Part shown: piece after piece, positions 50,233-63,583 of the stretch
Layout: each line of letters opens with the position of its first letter
Position numbering within the stretch: position 1 is the first letter of the stretch
DNA from: Epiperipatus broadwayi
Taxonomy: Eukaryota; Onychophora; Udeonychophora; Euonychophora; Peripatidae
Assembly: GCA_028023455.1 (NCBI GenBank)
Contig: JAQFVV010006509.1
Span: forward strand, 124,001-188,000
Direction of reading: 5' to 3'
Length of the DNA: 64,000 nt
The notes under the pieces: model-generated
What the model saw: only the letters and a program-made list of their open reading frames with translations
Told to the model about the DNA's origin: nothing
Database searches by the model: none
Position numbers and translations under genes: made by a program

Positions 50233-50900
50233 TCAGATAAAGGCAAAAATATTGATATATATTCGAATGAATTGTTAAATGTTGGCTACAGTTATAATCA
50301 CATATATAATGTTATTAGAGATTTTAATACAAAATATAAAAATAAAAATTTTAATAATAATATTGATTCTTCTGCTAATAAAAAAATATGGATATAGATC
50401 CCATATGTTTCAAATTATCAAGTAAAGTTTATAAGGAAAATTTATAAAGATATATGTGATGTTGCATTTTACGCACTTCCTACATTAAACAAATTAATAA
50501 ATAACTCCAAAGATAAAACCTCATTTATAAATAAAAATTATGTTATTTATAAATGGATATGTAGGTATGGTATTGTATATATAGGTGAATCTAGATGTAC
50601 GTTGGAAAAAAGAACTAACGAACACGTGCTATTATTAAAACGTGTTCAGAAATCAAAACAAAATTGCATAGTAGATAGTAATATTTTAGCATCTGTTTTT
50701 TACGACCATAATAAGTCATGCATTTATGGTTTTGACTTCAATTTTAACAGTGTAAAAATATTGCAAATTGAAAAAAATAACAATAAAAGAAAAATAAAGT
50801 AAGCTATGCTAATATACAAATATAAACATGACTAAATTAACAGGCTAGCAGCAAACGTTAAGATCATGGAATTGTGTGAAAGTTAGCATTTCAAAGCTTT
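50233..50900 (+). pseudogene. Penelope-like GIY-YIG endonuclease, right palindrome arm
   Basis: Same content as the left arm on the opposite strand but with an in-frame TAG replacing a Ser codon near 50395 and a TAA after NNNKRKIK. It keeps the canonical YIGES where the left arm has YISES. The open tail (50602-50802) is a remnant, not a separate gene. Confidence 0.8.
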
Positions 50901-50987
50901 AGTTGACACAGAATACTGGGCTAATTGAAAGCGCTCCTAAGTGGATATTTTTTTTAGTTATTTAGTTACTGTATTTACAAATATTCA

Positions 50988-53684
50988 GTTATATAATTAG
51001 GTATATTGTTTTAAAAATACAGACATAGAATCATAATATTATTACATATATATATATATAGAATATAATCAACTGCTATAGTTTCAACCACACTACCCAT
51101 AGTATGGTTTTATCTAACATGCATTCTTTAATATATATATATATATATACAGTTTAGATATTTTAAAGATGTAAATACATATCTATTACACAATTTTAAA
51201 AATATACACACTTAATAACAAAACAGAATAGCAAAGTACTAAATTGAGAGAAAAGCATATTTTTATGTAATTAAGTACATACATGATATGAGTGAGCATA
51301 TTTTTATGTAGATAAGTACTTACACGAATGTGTTTGTTCAATATTTTTTATTCTAATTGTGAATGATAAAATTCAGAATATGCCATGTTGACATGAAGTT
51401 TTTGAGTTTATATCAATTTTTGAATCTATACCATCAGTTTCCATTTGCCATAAATATCTTAATATCACCTTTTTCTGTGAATTCTTCACTAAAGTCTCAT
51501 TTTTAATATGTTTGACAAATTGTGCTATTTACATGACTGTTTACTAGAATATTTTTTTTTGTTAAAGTCTTCAAAAAAACTGAACAGTTTTTGTTTATAT
51601 CTTCTATCTGCATATGTAATGCTTTCCAGTTTTCTTTAAACATGCATCTCATACTTTGTATGTAACTTTAGTAGCATTAGAAACATAAGGAATCTTAACA
51701 TATTTTTTTCTGTATTTCATGACCTTTCATACAATGCCTGTTATTCAAAAATAAAACAATCATTTCAGTTTATCACAAAAAGAAACTGTTCTTGGTTTGT
51801 TTTAGATTAACCAGAATTGCTATCATTATTAAGTTTGCTTTTTGTACTATTTTAAATAAAATTTTAATTTTCTAAATTTCAAATAAAATAATAATAATTT
51901 ACAATTGTTTTGCTCTTATAATAATAATATGTCTGAGGAGGGCACAAGACTAAATAAACAAGAAAATGGCTGCTAGTATTCAAGCAAATCCAATATATTT
52001 AAACTTTATAAATTTTTATTATTTATATTTTTTAATAAATAGTTTAATATACCCTGAATAAGATAAAAATAAATTTGAAAAGAAAACAATTCTAATCACC
52101 ATGCATAATATATATTTTAATTATATACACATTATATAAAAAAATTGACAAATCATTGTTCAGTATATACATATTTCAGGAATGACCTCATTCATCATCT
52201 GCTAAAGGAGAGTTACCAATGATATATACAAAACTAATGCTTTCTGGTTTACATTAATATTATAATGATGTCTGTCTTAATATCAAAGTATGAATACTTA
52301 ACACTACAATAATTTACTATAATATAGACTATTAGTATATACTCAAATTATAATAGGTTAATTGTTAAATGTTCATTCTTTGATACTGAGTTATTCATTA
52401 TTACAGTATTAATGTAAGTTAAATAGTATGTATAATTATGTGGAATATGTATTTCAAGAAAGCTAAGGAAGAAAGACATTTTTTAAATGTATAAATCCTG
52501 TAAAGAAATTTGTAATTTTTTTTATATAGTATGGCAGCCATAGTAAGAAATGCATTCTGCATGATTATTGGAAATAACATCTTTTCAAATATATATTTTA
52601 TTCCAAATTATAGATTTTGAGAAAGCTTATATAGTTGGTTTTACCACAATTTATTTCATATTTTAATAAAAGCGAAGTTCCAGTATTCTTATAACTTTTA
52701 ATATAATGAAGATATAAAATATTATTGTGTTAAATGCAATACAGTACTGGCTGGAATATGTCGATGTAATATCTGAAGCATATAGGATAGCTGATTTTTT
52801 TAAATAAAAAAATAATGCCCACTCTTCTTTTCTTTCTCTCTCTCCCTCTCTCTCCGAGAGAATTTTGCTAATCCGCCATTCTAAGAAATGCCTGATACAT
52901 TTGAAAAACAAATTACTTTACATACTTAGACAAAATCGAAACGTGTTTGAATTTGTAATGGATAAAACAAATGTGTTTATCTACCATTGAATTTATTTGC
53001 CTTCTACTAGAAATGATGTGCTTAAGATGAATATTAAAATTATATTATATCTGAAAAAAACATTTCATTATTTATGCTTTCACACAATTCCTTTTTATGA
53101 ATGATTAACAATTTCATTTGGCTCTTAGCAATAATGTTTAATAATGTTAATAAAAATTCAGTAATGTTTAAATATGAGTTTTAATTTTGTGAAACCTTTG
53201 AAATTCTAATGTGATAAACGCAGTGATAAAAAAAATCTCTCAAAACAATGGTAAATTAGCCAGTAATTTTATAGACAATCTCTTATCTATTCTAATTCTG
53301 AATCTCAGTATTATATCTTTTTTAAAAAAAAAACACACACACACACAACAAAGTTTTAGCTGAAAAATATTTGAAATTCGAATTTTTGAATACAAACAAA
53401 TTTTCTTTTTTTTTTTCATATCATTTTAAAATCTCAAGTAACCTAATTCTTAAAGGGAATGTCATCAAAACATAATAATAATCATAATCTATCAAAATAA
53501 GTCACCAAATGATTTAAGGTTTGTGAAATCAAATTATTATTTAGACATACTTTTAAAAAATCAAATTTTTACAATGACAAAATGCAGTCTATATCTTTAT
53601 ATCTCAAAAAAGAGAATTATAAATTTTACAATATAGCGTTTGATTTATGATGGAAATTGTTAATATTAATATATATATAATATC
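50988..53684. other. AT-rich stretch with no recognisable gene
   Basis: TA tracts near 51046-51061 and 51132-51150. A pyrimidine tract (CT)n lies at 52822-52855. Nothing else supported. Confidence 0.5.
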
Positions 53685-53976
53685 CGTGCTAAGTCTAATT
53701 GGAAAACTTTGCAAAGAACTTTAAAGTATATAACAATATACTTGGGGATATTCCCAAAGCTTGTTAAGAACTTATTTTGCGAGCTCTATATATAATAACA
53801 ATGCTCAAAAGCCAAACCTAATGACCCTATTATACTCATCAATGCACAAAAATAAGACGATATCATTTGACTCTTCTTGTCTAAAATTAAAAATGAACAC
53901 GTTTATACAATCAATTACAAATAAATGTAAATTTTAAATTACCAGAGATATATAGTTTCCAATTAGCCTTAGTGTG
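53685..53976. mobile_element. Possible MITE with about 22-bp inverted ends
   Basis: CGTGCTAAGTCTAATTGGAAA at the left and TTTCCAATTAGCCTTAGTGTG at the right are imperfect inverted repeats. About 245 bp lie between, with no ORF. No clear target duplication. Confidence 0.45.
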
Positions 53977-56571
53977 AATGGTTTCTTTATATATGAGATT
54001 ATGGGCAGATATCTACTGTATACAAAGTGGTTAAAGTGAGTAGTATACTCTGCTATAATATTTTAAATTTAGCCCAATTTAAGAAGAACTTTAATAACAT
54101 CTCAATTAATTTAAATTTTGTATTTGCTTGTACTTGCTTAAACATTAATATTCATTTATAATTTTCGACAAGCAGAGAAGGATGGTTTCATTTTTTTCTG
54201 AGAAATACTGAGTAATTTAATAGATGGCATGAGGTCTGATTGTTTTGGGTCTTGTTATATATTTTATAATTATATATGTCTATACATGTGATGTATTATG
54301 ACTAATAAAAGTAATTCATAGAATTCCAAAATTGTATTCCATGTTTCTGTAAGTTATCAATATAATAAAGTCTCTTGGAAAAATTCTTTAATTATCAAGT
54401 GAGCTAAAGGTTTAACCCTACAATAGTTTTATTAGTAAAAAAATCAAAATCTTGATTTTCTACTTAAACATTATCCTCACCCATTGTGAGGTATTTATAA
54501 ATTTTATTTAAAGATATAATAATGTAAGTATATTTGATTGGTTAGCATATTCAAGTTTTATTAACCAACAACTATACATTCAGAGTAGTTACATAAAAAG
54601 TCAGACTATCATTTGTGATAAAGCATTGCAGATGTTTAAATTTTAAGTTCACCAGATAACTGGAATAGTGAAAAGGTCAATATGTTTTTGTCTAAGTTAT
54701 AAGAATGTGAAATATACTTTAAGAAAGCTATAAATTAATTTTATAGTATATATATTTTTTTTCAGTGCATTTATATATCATAGTGAATTTTATTAAAATA
54801 CTACAACTCAATTCACTTCTCTAGATTTTTATTTCTGCTTTCAGATATAAATTTAAAAAGTGTTAACTTGTTGCTTAGGAAATCATGTGACATTTGAGCA
54901 CCAAAGTTATCACTTGAGTATAACAATTCCCTTCATTTCTCAAACTGAAACTTGTTTTTTATTTTTCAAATAGCTGAAAATAAATCCAAAAATCTTTCAC
55001 TCTTCAATCCAACACTCTATCCCAGTGTTAAACCGATACACTGATAAAAATCACATACTATATTGTTAATGTCACAAAAGCCTCAAGGTATATATATATA
55101 CTTTTTGATTAACTCCAATTTTTATTTATTTACTTACAAAATTTATTTAAGTCTCTCTATATCTTAAAAATGTAAGTGATTTATTAGCTTATAGATTGCA
55201 ATTTATATTTTTTAATGTAGACAATATTGAAAATAATTTTTTATTACCGACACTGTTTATTATAAGTCATTGCCAATTTGACAAACTTACTGCATGCCCT
55301 ACTATGACACTATAAAAATATATTAATGATTTATATACATTAATGTTATAAAAAGCTCATAAAAACTCTAATGTTGAGATGCTAAAGACAAAAATATAAA
55401 TGAAAGTACCATTTGCCTAGTATTGTTCACCTATCCTCTTTCAAAGAAGTCAATACATATATCATTAAACTGAAAGCAAAATTATTCCAATAAATATTTA
55501 TTATTCTTTATTAGTTGTCATCTCAAAATACTATTTCAGACAATGTAAATTAAAAAATCACAAATAAAAACTAGGATTCACTTTTATGTATTCACATGCA
55601 GCAAATAGCATATCTAATAAAGAACAAAGTAAAATATTAATATAATTAATTGTTCATCATATGATATTATGGTGTCAAAATAGCAGAATTATGTAAAAAT
55701 ATTTTATTCATTGAAACAAACTGAATTTCTTTTACATTTTCTTATCTACTATTAATCTAAAACTCAGTTGGTTCTTAATTCTGCTATTTTCATCAATGGT
55801 CTAAATCACACAGAATGTATTTAATTTCACTTTATTAAATCTACTTAATTGTGAATAACTATAATTTAAAATTAAATATGACTGAATTAAATTCACAATT
55901 TTATGGATAATATTTATTTATAAGTTTATTTATTATAAAGTATTTAATAAAGTAAAAAAAGTGCTTATATATTATTACATTTTTTATTTATAAGGTAATT
56001 CATAATTTAAAGTTATATAAATATAATTCAGAATAAATATAGTTATGTAAGGTTTATACTACTACTTATGCAACATAAGATTAATAAAGACAATCATATG
56101 TAAATACCAATTTAATGTACAATATGGATACAACATCCATTACATGGTGTGTTATTTAATTAAATATTAATGATTAAGAAAATTATAATAATTATATCAT
56201 TAATAGTCAATACAGATTTATTAAATTTATTCAGTAATTTGATCAAATTACAGCTGGATAACCAGATAGAGAAATGATATTTTTATGCACAATATGTATC
56301 ATTATTTAAAGCATGATATGCATCCCAAATTAATTCAGCAATTTTTTAAAATCTGATGTACAAAAATAGATTATGTCAAATAAAGAAAATATTTGTATGA
56401 GTAAATTTATATTAAATTATGATATTTTTATAAAGTGAAAATCTTCATAATTTTCAAAAATTGCAGCTAATAATTTTATGAAATTATTATGCTATTATTT
56501 TAAGTTAAAATAAGATTAATAGAAAGCAACAAACTATATTATAATATATGTTATACATGCATATATATAAA
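53977..56571. other. AT-rich stretch with no recognisable gene
   Basis: Nothing identified. Confidence 0.55.
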
Positions 56572-57460
56572 AAGGGATTTGAATTCAGACTTTTCATACA
56601 GGTATTCACTTCATCTTATACAATTGATACACATGACTACATACATGTGAAAAGATAAATGATTCCCAATATATGTATTTCATGTTGAACCAGCAATCAT
56701 CAGTTGATCCAGATCATTATTTCTCACACATATACTGTATATGTAATCAGTATGCAGTTTATATTAAAATAGCAAATCTTTATACTTTAATAGACAAGCT
56801 TCAAGCTTCTCCACTCTCCAACTTTTCAGCCATCCATATCATTGAAAATCCAATGATGAAACATTCAAAGCCATTGATGATGCCAATATTGTTGTCATAT
56901 CCATATTGACTTTAAGTCACTCTGACCTCACATTTATAATGTCTTAATATGCCATTTAAGCACAGAAGAGGAATAGTAAAAATACCAGGTGAATATGTAA
57001 TATTTAAGTACAAATATATTGTCTATAATGAGCTTAATGTAATTTACAAGGGAATTACAGTCAGACTTTCAAGCTCTCTACAGCTATCCACTTCATCTTA
57101 TACACCAATCTACATGACCACATACACATAAAAATAATTTTCAATACATGTATTTTATGCTAAACCAGCACTTATTAGTTAGTACAGATTATCATCTCCC
57201 ACACACATACATAATCATGCTCATTTTTATTAAGATATCAAACTTTATATTTTAATGGACAGGCTTCAATCTTTTTCACCCTTCAACTCTTCAATTTCTC
57301 CATATCATTAAAAATTTGATGATGGACTGCTCATAGCCTATGTTAATGTCAATATTGTTGCCATATTCATGATGACTTTATGTCACTCTGACCCCTCATG
57401 TATAAGACCTTAATATGTCTATTTAAATACAAAGAAGAATGATGTGCAGAATACAAACTG

Positions 57461-57547
<87 letters not shown>

Positions 57548-58400
57548 TGTGGGAGATAATGTATGGACAAACTGATGAATCCTGGTTTAGCATGAAATAT
57601 ATATTGGATATAATTTATCTTCTTCACATGTATGTGGTCATGTTGTGTATTGGTTGTATAAAATGGATTGGATAGCTACAGGAAGCTTGAAAGTCTAAGT
57701 ACAAATCCCATCTCAATTAAATTAACTTCAGTATAGACAATGTACTTGTACTTAAATATTACATATTCAGCCTATATTCTGCCCTTTCTCTTTTTTATAT
57801 TTAAATAGACATATTAAGGTCCTACACATGAGGGATCAAATAGACTTAAAGTCAATAAGGGTATGATAACAATATTGCATCAACAAGTGCTTTAAGTCTT
57901 CAATTATCAGATTTTCAATTATATGGATGGGTGAAGAGTTGGAGGGTGGAGAAGATTGAAGTCTGTCCTTTAAAGTATAAAGATTTTCTATCTTAATATA
58001 GAGCATTGATTATATATATCTGTGTGGAAGATAATAATCTGGACCAACTGATAAGTGCTGATTCAATACAAAATACATATATTAGAGATCCTTTATATTT
58101 TTCACATGTGTGATTATGTGTATCAGTTTTTATAAGATAAATGGATAGCTATGTGGAGTTTGAAAGACTAAGTTCAAATCCTTTCTAAATTACATTAAGC
58201 TCAGTAAAGGCATTATACTTGTATTTAAATATTATATATACAGTTATGTGTGTAGTATTCCACAGTCATTTAAAACATATGTAATATACACTCCTGGAGT
58301 GGATAACTGTAGAGAATTTGAATGTCTGAGTTCAACCCTTTTCTAAATGACATTAAATTCAGTAAGAACAATATACTTATATTTAAATATTATATATATA
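56572..58400. repeat. Array of about 475-bp units, inverted about a microsatellite
   Basis: Two plus-strand units start at 56572 and 57048 (AAAGGGATTTGAATTCAGAC and AAGGGAATTACAGTCAGAC). After a (TA)n(TG)n tract the same units appear on the minus strand, ending near 57700 and 58175, with a shorter piece near 58300-58400 (period 473-476 bp). Shared landmarks: TGAACCAGCAATCATCAGTT, GGCTTCAA/TTGAAGTCTGTCC, CATATTAAGG and TACTTAAATATTA. Related to the single copy at 18992. The 78-codon ORF at 56673-56909 belongs to the repeat. Confidence 0.8.
57465..57547. repeat. (TA)n(TG)n microsatellite at the centre of the inverted array
   Basis: About 58 bp of TA and 24 bp of TG. The following bases TTGTGGGAGATAAT are the reverse complement of ATTATCTCCCACA, an internal part of the unit where other copies have ACACACATACATA. 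Confidence 0.95.
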
Positions 58401-58429
58401 TGGCATTTCAAATCATCTTTATCTAGGAT

Positions 58430-58625
58430 TGTGCTCATCCCCATTTTGAACTATGGCTCTCTTCAGTGAGGAGCTAGGACACCAGGTTTAAAAAAAACTA
58501 ACTCAAGATAAGCATTTATCTAAAAGTTAACTCTTAAGAAGATCTGAAATTTTTAGATATCTACAAATCTTTAAATTCAACTCTCCAACTTAAATAATCA
58601 TATGGATCTGAACTTAATTAAGAAA
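58430..58625 (+). repeat. Third member of the 44.3-kb repeat family
   Basis: GAGCTAGGACACCAGG, AACTCAAGATAAGCA and ATCATATGGATCTGAACTTA align with the reverse complement of 49210-49390 and with 44460-44645. Strongly diverged. Confidence 0.5.
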
Positions 58626-58661
58626 TCTTGTATATTAATGTGCTTTGTGATTTAATCTAGC

Positions 58662-58765
58662 CAATGTGCAGGGGTAATATGGAAAAGAGAAGATAAAGTT
58701 CAGAGAAGATGGTTTGAACTTGGGGGAGACCTTCATCCTGCAGTAGATTGATAATGGTTGATGAT
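58662..58765 (+). mobile_element. 5'-truncated RTE LINE, 3' end only
   Basis: It matches the last 100 bp of the 9.6-12.85-kb LINE, including GGGGTRATRTGGARAAGAGA and GAGACCTTCATCCTGCAGT, and ends in the same (GAT)n tail. Strong 5' truncation is usual for LINE copies. Confidence 0.85.
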
Positions 58766-59418
58766 GATGATATAATACATGCTTCTGTAGGTATGTAATA
58801 TTCTATATTTGCACTGTAAACTAAAAAATTCAAATATACAAATTCAAAATTTTTTTTTTTTTTATTAATGTTTGCTTTTTTTAATTTTATTATTTTTTGA
58901 ACCCCAGATATAGGAATTGATCATATAAAAAATCACAGTAATTACTATAGATTGATAATTTTATTCTTTATTTTGCTTTAAAAATTGTGGCATGTGATCC
59001 AACCATATATTCTTAATCTAAATATAAGTTATCTATTTTTTATCAAACTTACTTTTTACTATAATTTAATTTCATCATATTTTTTGCAATTACACATTTG
59101 ACAATATTTTCCTTATCATAAATACATTAATGATTATCACTACTCATCCATTAGGCTACAAATTATTGTATTATTTTTAATCCAGATGTAAACTTTAAAT
59201 TTAATAAATAAATAAAGAAATGCAACCATATGGTATAATTAATTCAACTGCCATCTTGTTTACTCATGATAAAATTTTATATATAATAGTTAATTTGCTA
59301 CTTTCAGTTAATTCATTCCCTTCTTACTCATTGTAATAGCAATAAAAACAATAAATGTAATGGTAATTAACTATTATATGCAGTCTTTCAATCTGCAGAA
59401 GTATTTTTGGTTAATTCT
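58766..59418. other. AT-rich stretch with no recognisable gene
   Basis: It contains a 15-T run near 58850. May include the diverged 3' UTR of the downstream minus-strand Penelope copy. Confidence 0.45.
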
Positions 59419-60640
59419 TTAAATCTCCTCAACTATTGTTAAATTTAAAAACTCAAATCTCATGAATACATTAGCAGCTTGGCTATTAATTATATTCATT
59501 TTATTTCTATTTATTAAAATTGCCTCCTTAATTTTTCTTTTATTATGGTTTCTCTTTTCATGAAGAATCTTAACATTTTCAATATCAAACTTAAATTTAT
59601 ATTTACATGTCTTTTCATGAACCAAAAAAATGGAAGCATTTACTAAATCATTATTATTTTTACTTTTCACATTCTTGTATAACATTTCATACTTTTTTAA
59701 TCTTTTCTCAATAATGCACCTCAATTCACCTATATATTATAACATAAATCCACAAAAAATTTGATAGACAATATTTTCTACTTGATAGGTATGACATTTT
59801 AAAATTATCCACTAACTTATTAACATTGTTTGTGACACACAATGAAACATTAAACACAAATATATCCTTAAAAAATTTCACTTGAGCATTTGAATTATAT
59901 GGAATAGATATCCTTCTTATTGTCAATCATTAATACTTTTAAATCATTATATTTGTTTTTAAATTGATTTAAATTACTATTAATCTATTCAATCTTATAA
60001 CCACTTCAAGCAATTCTTTGGCAAATATCTCAATATTTTTTAATTTATCACATTGGTAATGACAATTTTTCATTACAAAACAAAAAAGTTCTAAAACTTT
60101 CCATCTTATGCATAATTGGTACTATTAATTTACAATTTCTATATCCCGTTTTTTGTAATGGTTTGATTATTAATTTATAACTTAACATACTATTATCTTT
60201 TGTAATAATTAAATCCAAATATTAAATATTTTTGTCTTGTTTATTCCAGTAAACCATTTCAAGCCATTCCAATTGTTTAGCTCATTTATAAGCAAATTTA
60301 TATTATTGGTAGGCCCACAAACATAAACATCATCCATATACCTTTTGTAAATTTTAATATCTTTAAAAGTACGCATATCTAAAATACTACTCTCATACAT
60401 TGTTAACATTTGATAATTATATATATATATATATATATATTGCTTATATTTATAGTTAAAGTATGCATATATAAACACAGATATGTATAGATAAATCCCC
60501 TGTCCATAAATAAATTATCATTATTTTGTTTTCATTAGTTGGCCATTTGTCTCTTACATTAAAATATTTTATTTTCAGTAAGTAAAATCCCAGACCTATA
60601 CATAATTCAGGAATAAACATTGAATTATACAGACACAAAA
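59419..60640 (-). pseudogene. Penelope-like element, minus strand, RT palm to endonuclease
   Basis: Read on the minus strand: a 60-codon piece (60638-60456), then IYKRYMDDVYVCGPTNNINL (about 60360-60300), whose YMDD is the catalytic reverse-transcriptase box with both Asp residues kept. Next is a stretch with stops, then ISIPYNSNAQVKFFKDIF (59905-59850), an interrupted YIGE-like endonuclease core with RCIIEKRLKKYE, and the conserved C-terminus KRNHNKRKIKEAILINRNKM followed by SQAANV. Several stops and frameshifts. Diverged from the 49.5-kb copies, so probably a separate subfamily or an older insertion. A (TA)n tract interrupts it at 60419-60442. Confidence 0.75.
60419..60442. repeat. (TA)n tract inside the Penelope copy
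   Basis: Twenty-four bases of TA between the upstream piece and the YMDD region of the minus-strand element. Confidence 0.85.
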
Positions 60641-60644
60641 AACT

Positions 60645-63527
60645 GTAAATTTTCCCCGTATTGCTATAGCTAAAAAGCTGTGTGGAAAGGGAGTTGTAAT
60701 TATTTTAAATAAAAAAAATTCCTAGTGTGTTCTGTAACCACTTTTATGGATTTTTATCTAAGATGTTAATTAATTTTGTATTAATTATGTAATTAGCAAC
60801 TCACTTTTTTAAAGAATATTATTGAAAAACAATATGAGGTTTATGAAGAACAGAAACAGATGCTTAAAAAAATGATGTTTGTTTTTTAAAAAAAGAATAT
60901 TATAATAAATTATAAACATATTTTAATAGTGGAAATTTAATAAAGAAAGTTTGTATTTTATCATGCTGTATGTTAAAATATACTCCTCTACATCTACAAC
61001 AATTATAAGTTTATTTTTCTGGTTTAATCAATAATAAATAGTCCATGAGATGTTGTTTAATGTTATTTTAAAATTTTATAGTAGAATTAATAAATGAATC
61101 ACACGTATAAATTATTTTATAGCCAATATATAAATTTTACAAATTCTGTGTTTGTGTGTTTTGTTTCTAAAAAGTGAAATATATTAGTCACATGATGAAA
61201 ATATAATTACTTTTCTATACGTATATACTCAGATAGTTTATTTGTTCATATAAATAAATGAATACACCAATCTATGCTTATGTATAAAATGCTATACTGG
61301 AAATAATACTTTGCATCAATTACTCAAACAAAATTTAAATGAACTAGCCAGTCAAATCTCCAATAAAATATGTTCACCACTTTATTTATCACACAAAGTT
61401 AACCAGCCATTAATCATTAATGTTTCCCAAAACTTGTTGTATGCTCATTATAATTATTTCAATGTAATATGGAAAGTATGATTATATATGTATCATATAT
61501 ATATAAACTGTAGCCTTTCTATTTTGCTAAATTATTATATGGTTGTAAATAATAATCAATTTACATAGAAATTTTAAATTTTATATAATAACTAATAACA
61601 ACATATTGGTTAATTTATGGAATAGATTAAAATATATTGTTTCCTCAGATTAAATTTAAGTTAGTTTACTTTAAACAATATACTTTATTTGTTATAAATT
61701 TGGAATATACAGTATTATCCATTTTAAGATAAAAGTGAATAATAATTAAAATTGCACAACATAGGATTAAATCAGTAGTCATAATGATTAAGGTTAATAT
61801 TTTGTAATTATTAACAGGAAGATTTAAAAATACTATTTATTTATTATGATAAATGAAAAATGAAGTTTGTGTTTATAGATGTGCATACACATTCATGTAA
61901 TAATTAATTAAATTTTACTTCCTTGCTCTCAATTTGATTTATTATTTGAATAATCATAAACATTAAATTTTATTTAACTGTATCAATTTTATAATATTAT
62001 CTAAAATTATTAATTATTATAATGACATAAATGATAATTTTTATGTATCAAAATATAAGTTGAAGCAAAAAGTGTTTTTTTATTAAATTATATATTTAAA
62101 TAATGCACTGAAATAAAATTTAATGAAAATATATTTTTTAATAATCTTAGTTATAAAATTTTTTAAAAATACTACACAAAAAGTAATAATATGTAAATTT
62201 TAGCAAGTGTGTCAGTCAAAATCATGTATTCATTCAACAAGACCAATAATCCAAGCAAAAGTACCTTGAATCCAACCATGCACAAGAAACATATGTCAGG
62301 ACAAAGATGAATCTTAACATATTTGCCTAAACTATTAGCTCTCTGACTAATGGATAACATTTGTGATGACACTAGCAGTGCTTGGTTTTATTCCATCCCA
62401 GCTGGAGGTCATGGTTCGCATAGAGACTCGAAATAATAAAGGGTTTATATGAAAATTGAATGATTTAATGGATTCTGACGATTGCAGAATAGTACAGATA
62501 TGATTTGATAGATTACCAATGGTTTGAACCATAATAATGATAATTCTTTATAGCAACATTACAAAGAAGTGAATTTAAATCAAAGAAATATTTAAATAAA
62601 TAGAGTAATTAACTTTAGAGATTGGGAGTGATGACAAACTAAGCTTATTTAAAATAACAATATTATAGGAATTTATTAAGGAATTTAGTACAAAATAAGT
62701 TAAATCTTGGTTTATACAACTTGGTTATTTTCTTTAATTCGTTTTGATGCAGCTTTGATAATAATGTAAAATTTGTTAATCGGTCGGCCAAGACCAATCA
62801 GCAATAAAATATTATTAGCCCTCTTCAAGATATTACAAATAAATCTGTTTTATATCTATATTACAAGACTTGAAAAATGGGCATTAAAATCATTTGTATA
62901 TAATGAGTGTGGGAAGCAAAATAGTTCTTAAATAAATAATTGACAATTATACAGTCTAGATTTAATTAATTAATGAAATTGGTTTGTGAAGGACATGCCA
63001 TCACAGCAGAGAGCCTTTCAGGTTTGCTAAATAAAGATATAAATGATGAAGAAGACAGTATGCCATTATAGCTTACAACAAAAATAAATGAGGTCTGTTA
63101 TGAAACTCTGGGTGGCTTTGCTAAAGGAAATTCCTGATAGGTACAGGTAGATAAGAGAAATGTTGGCCCTCCATCCAAAGCATGTCTCTGAATAATAATA
63201 AAATATTTTTGATGTGCTGGACTTCCCATACACATCTTAAATGGCAATACCTGAAAATGGATCCCTTGGTATGAACTACATTTACTTTGAGGGATTGTGA
63301 AAGATTGGACTGGTCATAGTTAAATTTCCGAAGGTCCTGATGAGTAAGTAGCAAAGCAAAATAATAAATGAATGGGTGTAGCTTTAAAAACATTAATGCC
63401 TTAGACATATATAGATAAATAGGGTATCACTAACAAAATTAATAACTTAATTTCTAATTAAACTATCTCCCTGCCATAATGAAAAGTCCCAGAAACCTTA
63501 GGCCTTTACTAATTGAATGAATCATAA
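60645..63527. other. No recognisable gene
   Basis: 62200-62540 and 63000-63470 are less AT-rich and look like fragments of interspersed repeats, without a second copy here. ORFs up to 95 codons show no family features. Confidence 0.45.
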
Positions 63528-63533
63528 ATATAT

Positions 63534-63580
<47 letters not shown>
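63528..63580. repeat. (TA)n microsatellite followed by TTGTACCC
   Basis: About 53 bp of TA with one phase change, then TTGTACCCTT, a variant of the recurrent border motif TTGTAACC. Confidence 0.9.

Positions 63581-63583
<3 letters not shown>

Larger units (their letters stand above)
49478..50987. mobile_element. Head-to-head Penelope-like palindrome, two 755-bp arms, no spacer
   Basis: The two arms (49478-50232 minus, 50233-50987 plus) meet at ...ATCTGA|TCAGAT... and are reverse complements throughout. The central 170 bp or so of each arm is identical; outside this they differ at a few percent of positions. Each arm is the 3' part of the same element (end of the linker, GIY-YIG endonuclease, 3' UTR), cut at exactly the same nucleotide. 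Coding strands point outward. Both arms are inactive: no reverse transcriptase, and the right arm has in-frame stops. Confidence 0.95.

Noticed and set aside
50602-50802. A separate 66-codon gene
   Set aside because: It is the tail of the Penelope endonuclease remnant in the right palindrome arm.
57367-57675. ORFs with Tyr-Ile and Cys-Val or Thr-His repeats
   Set aside because: Translation of the (TA)n(TG)n tract in the 475-bp repeat array.
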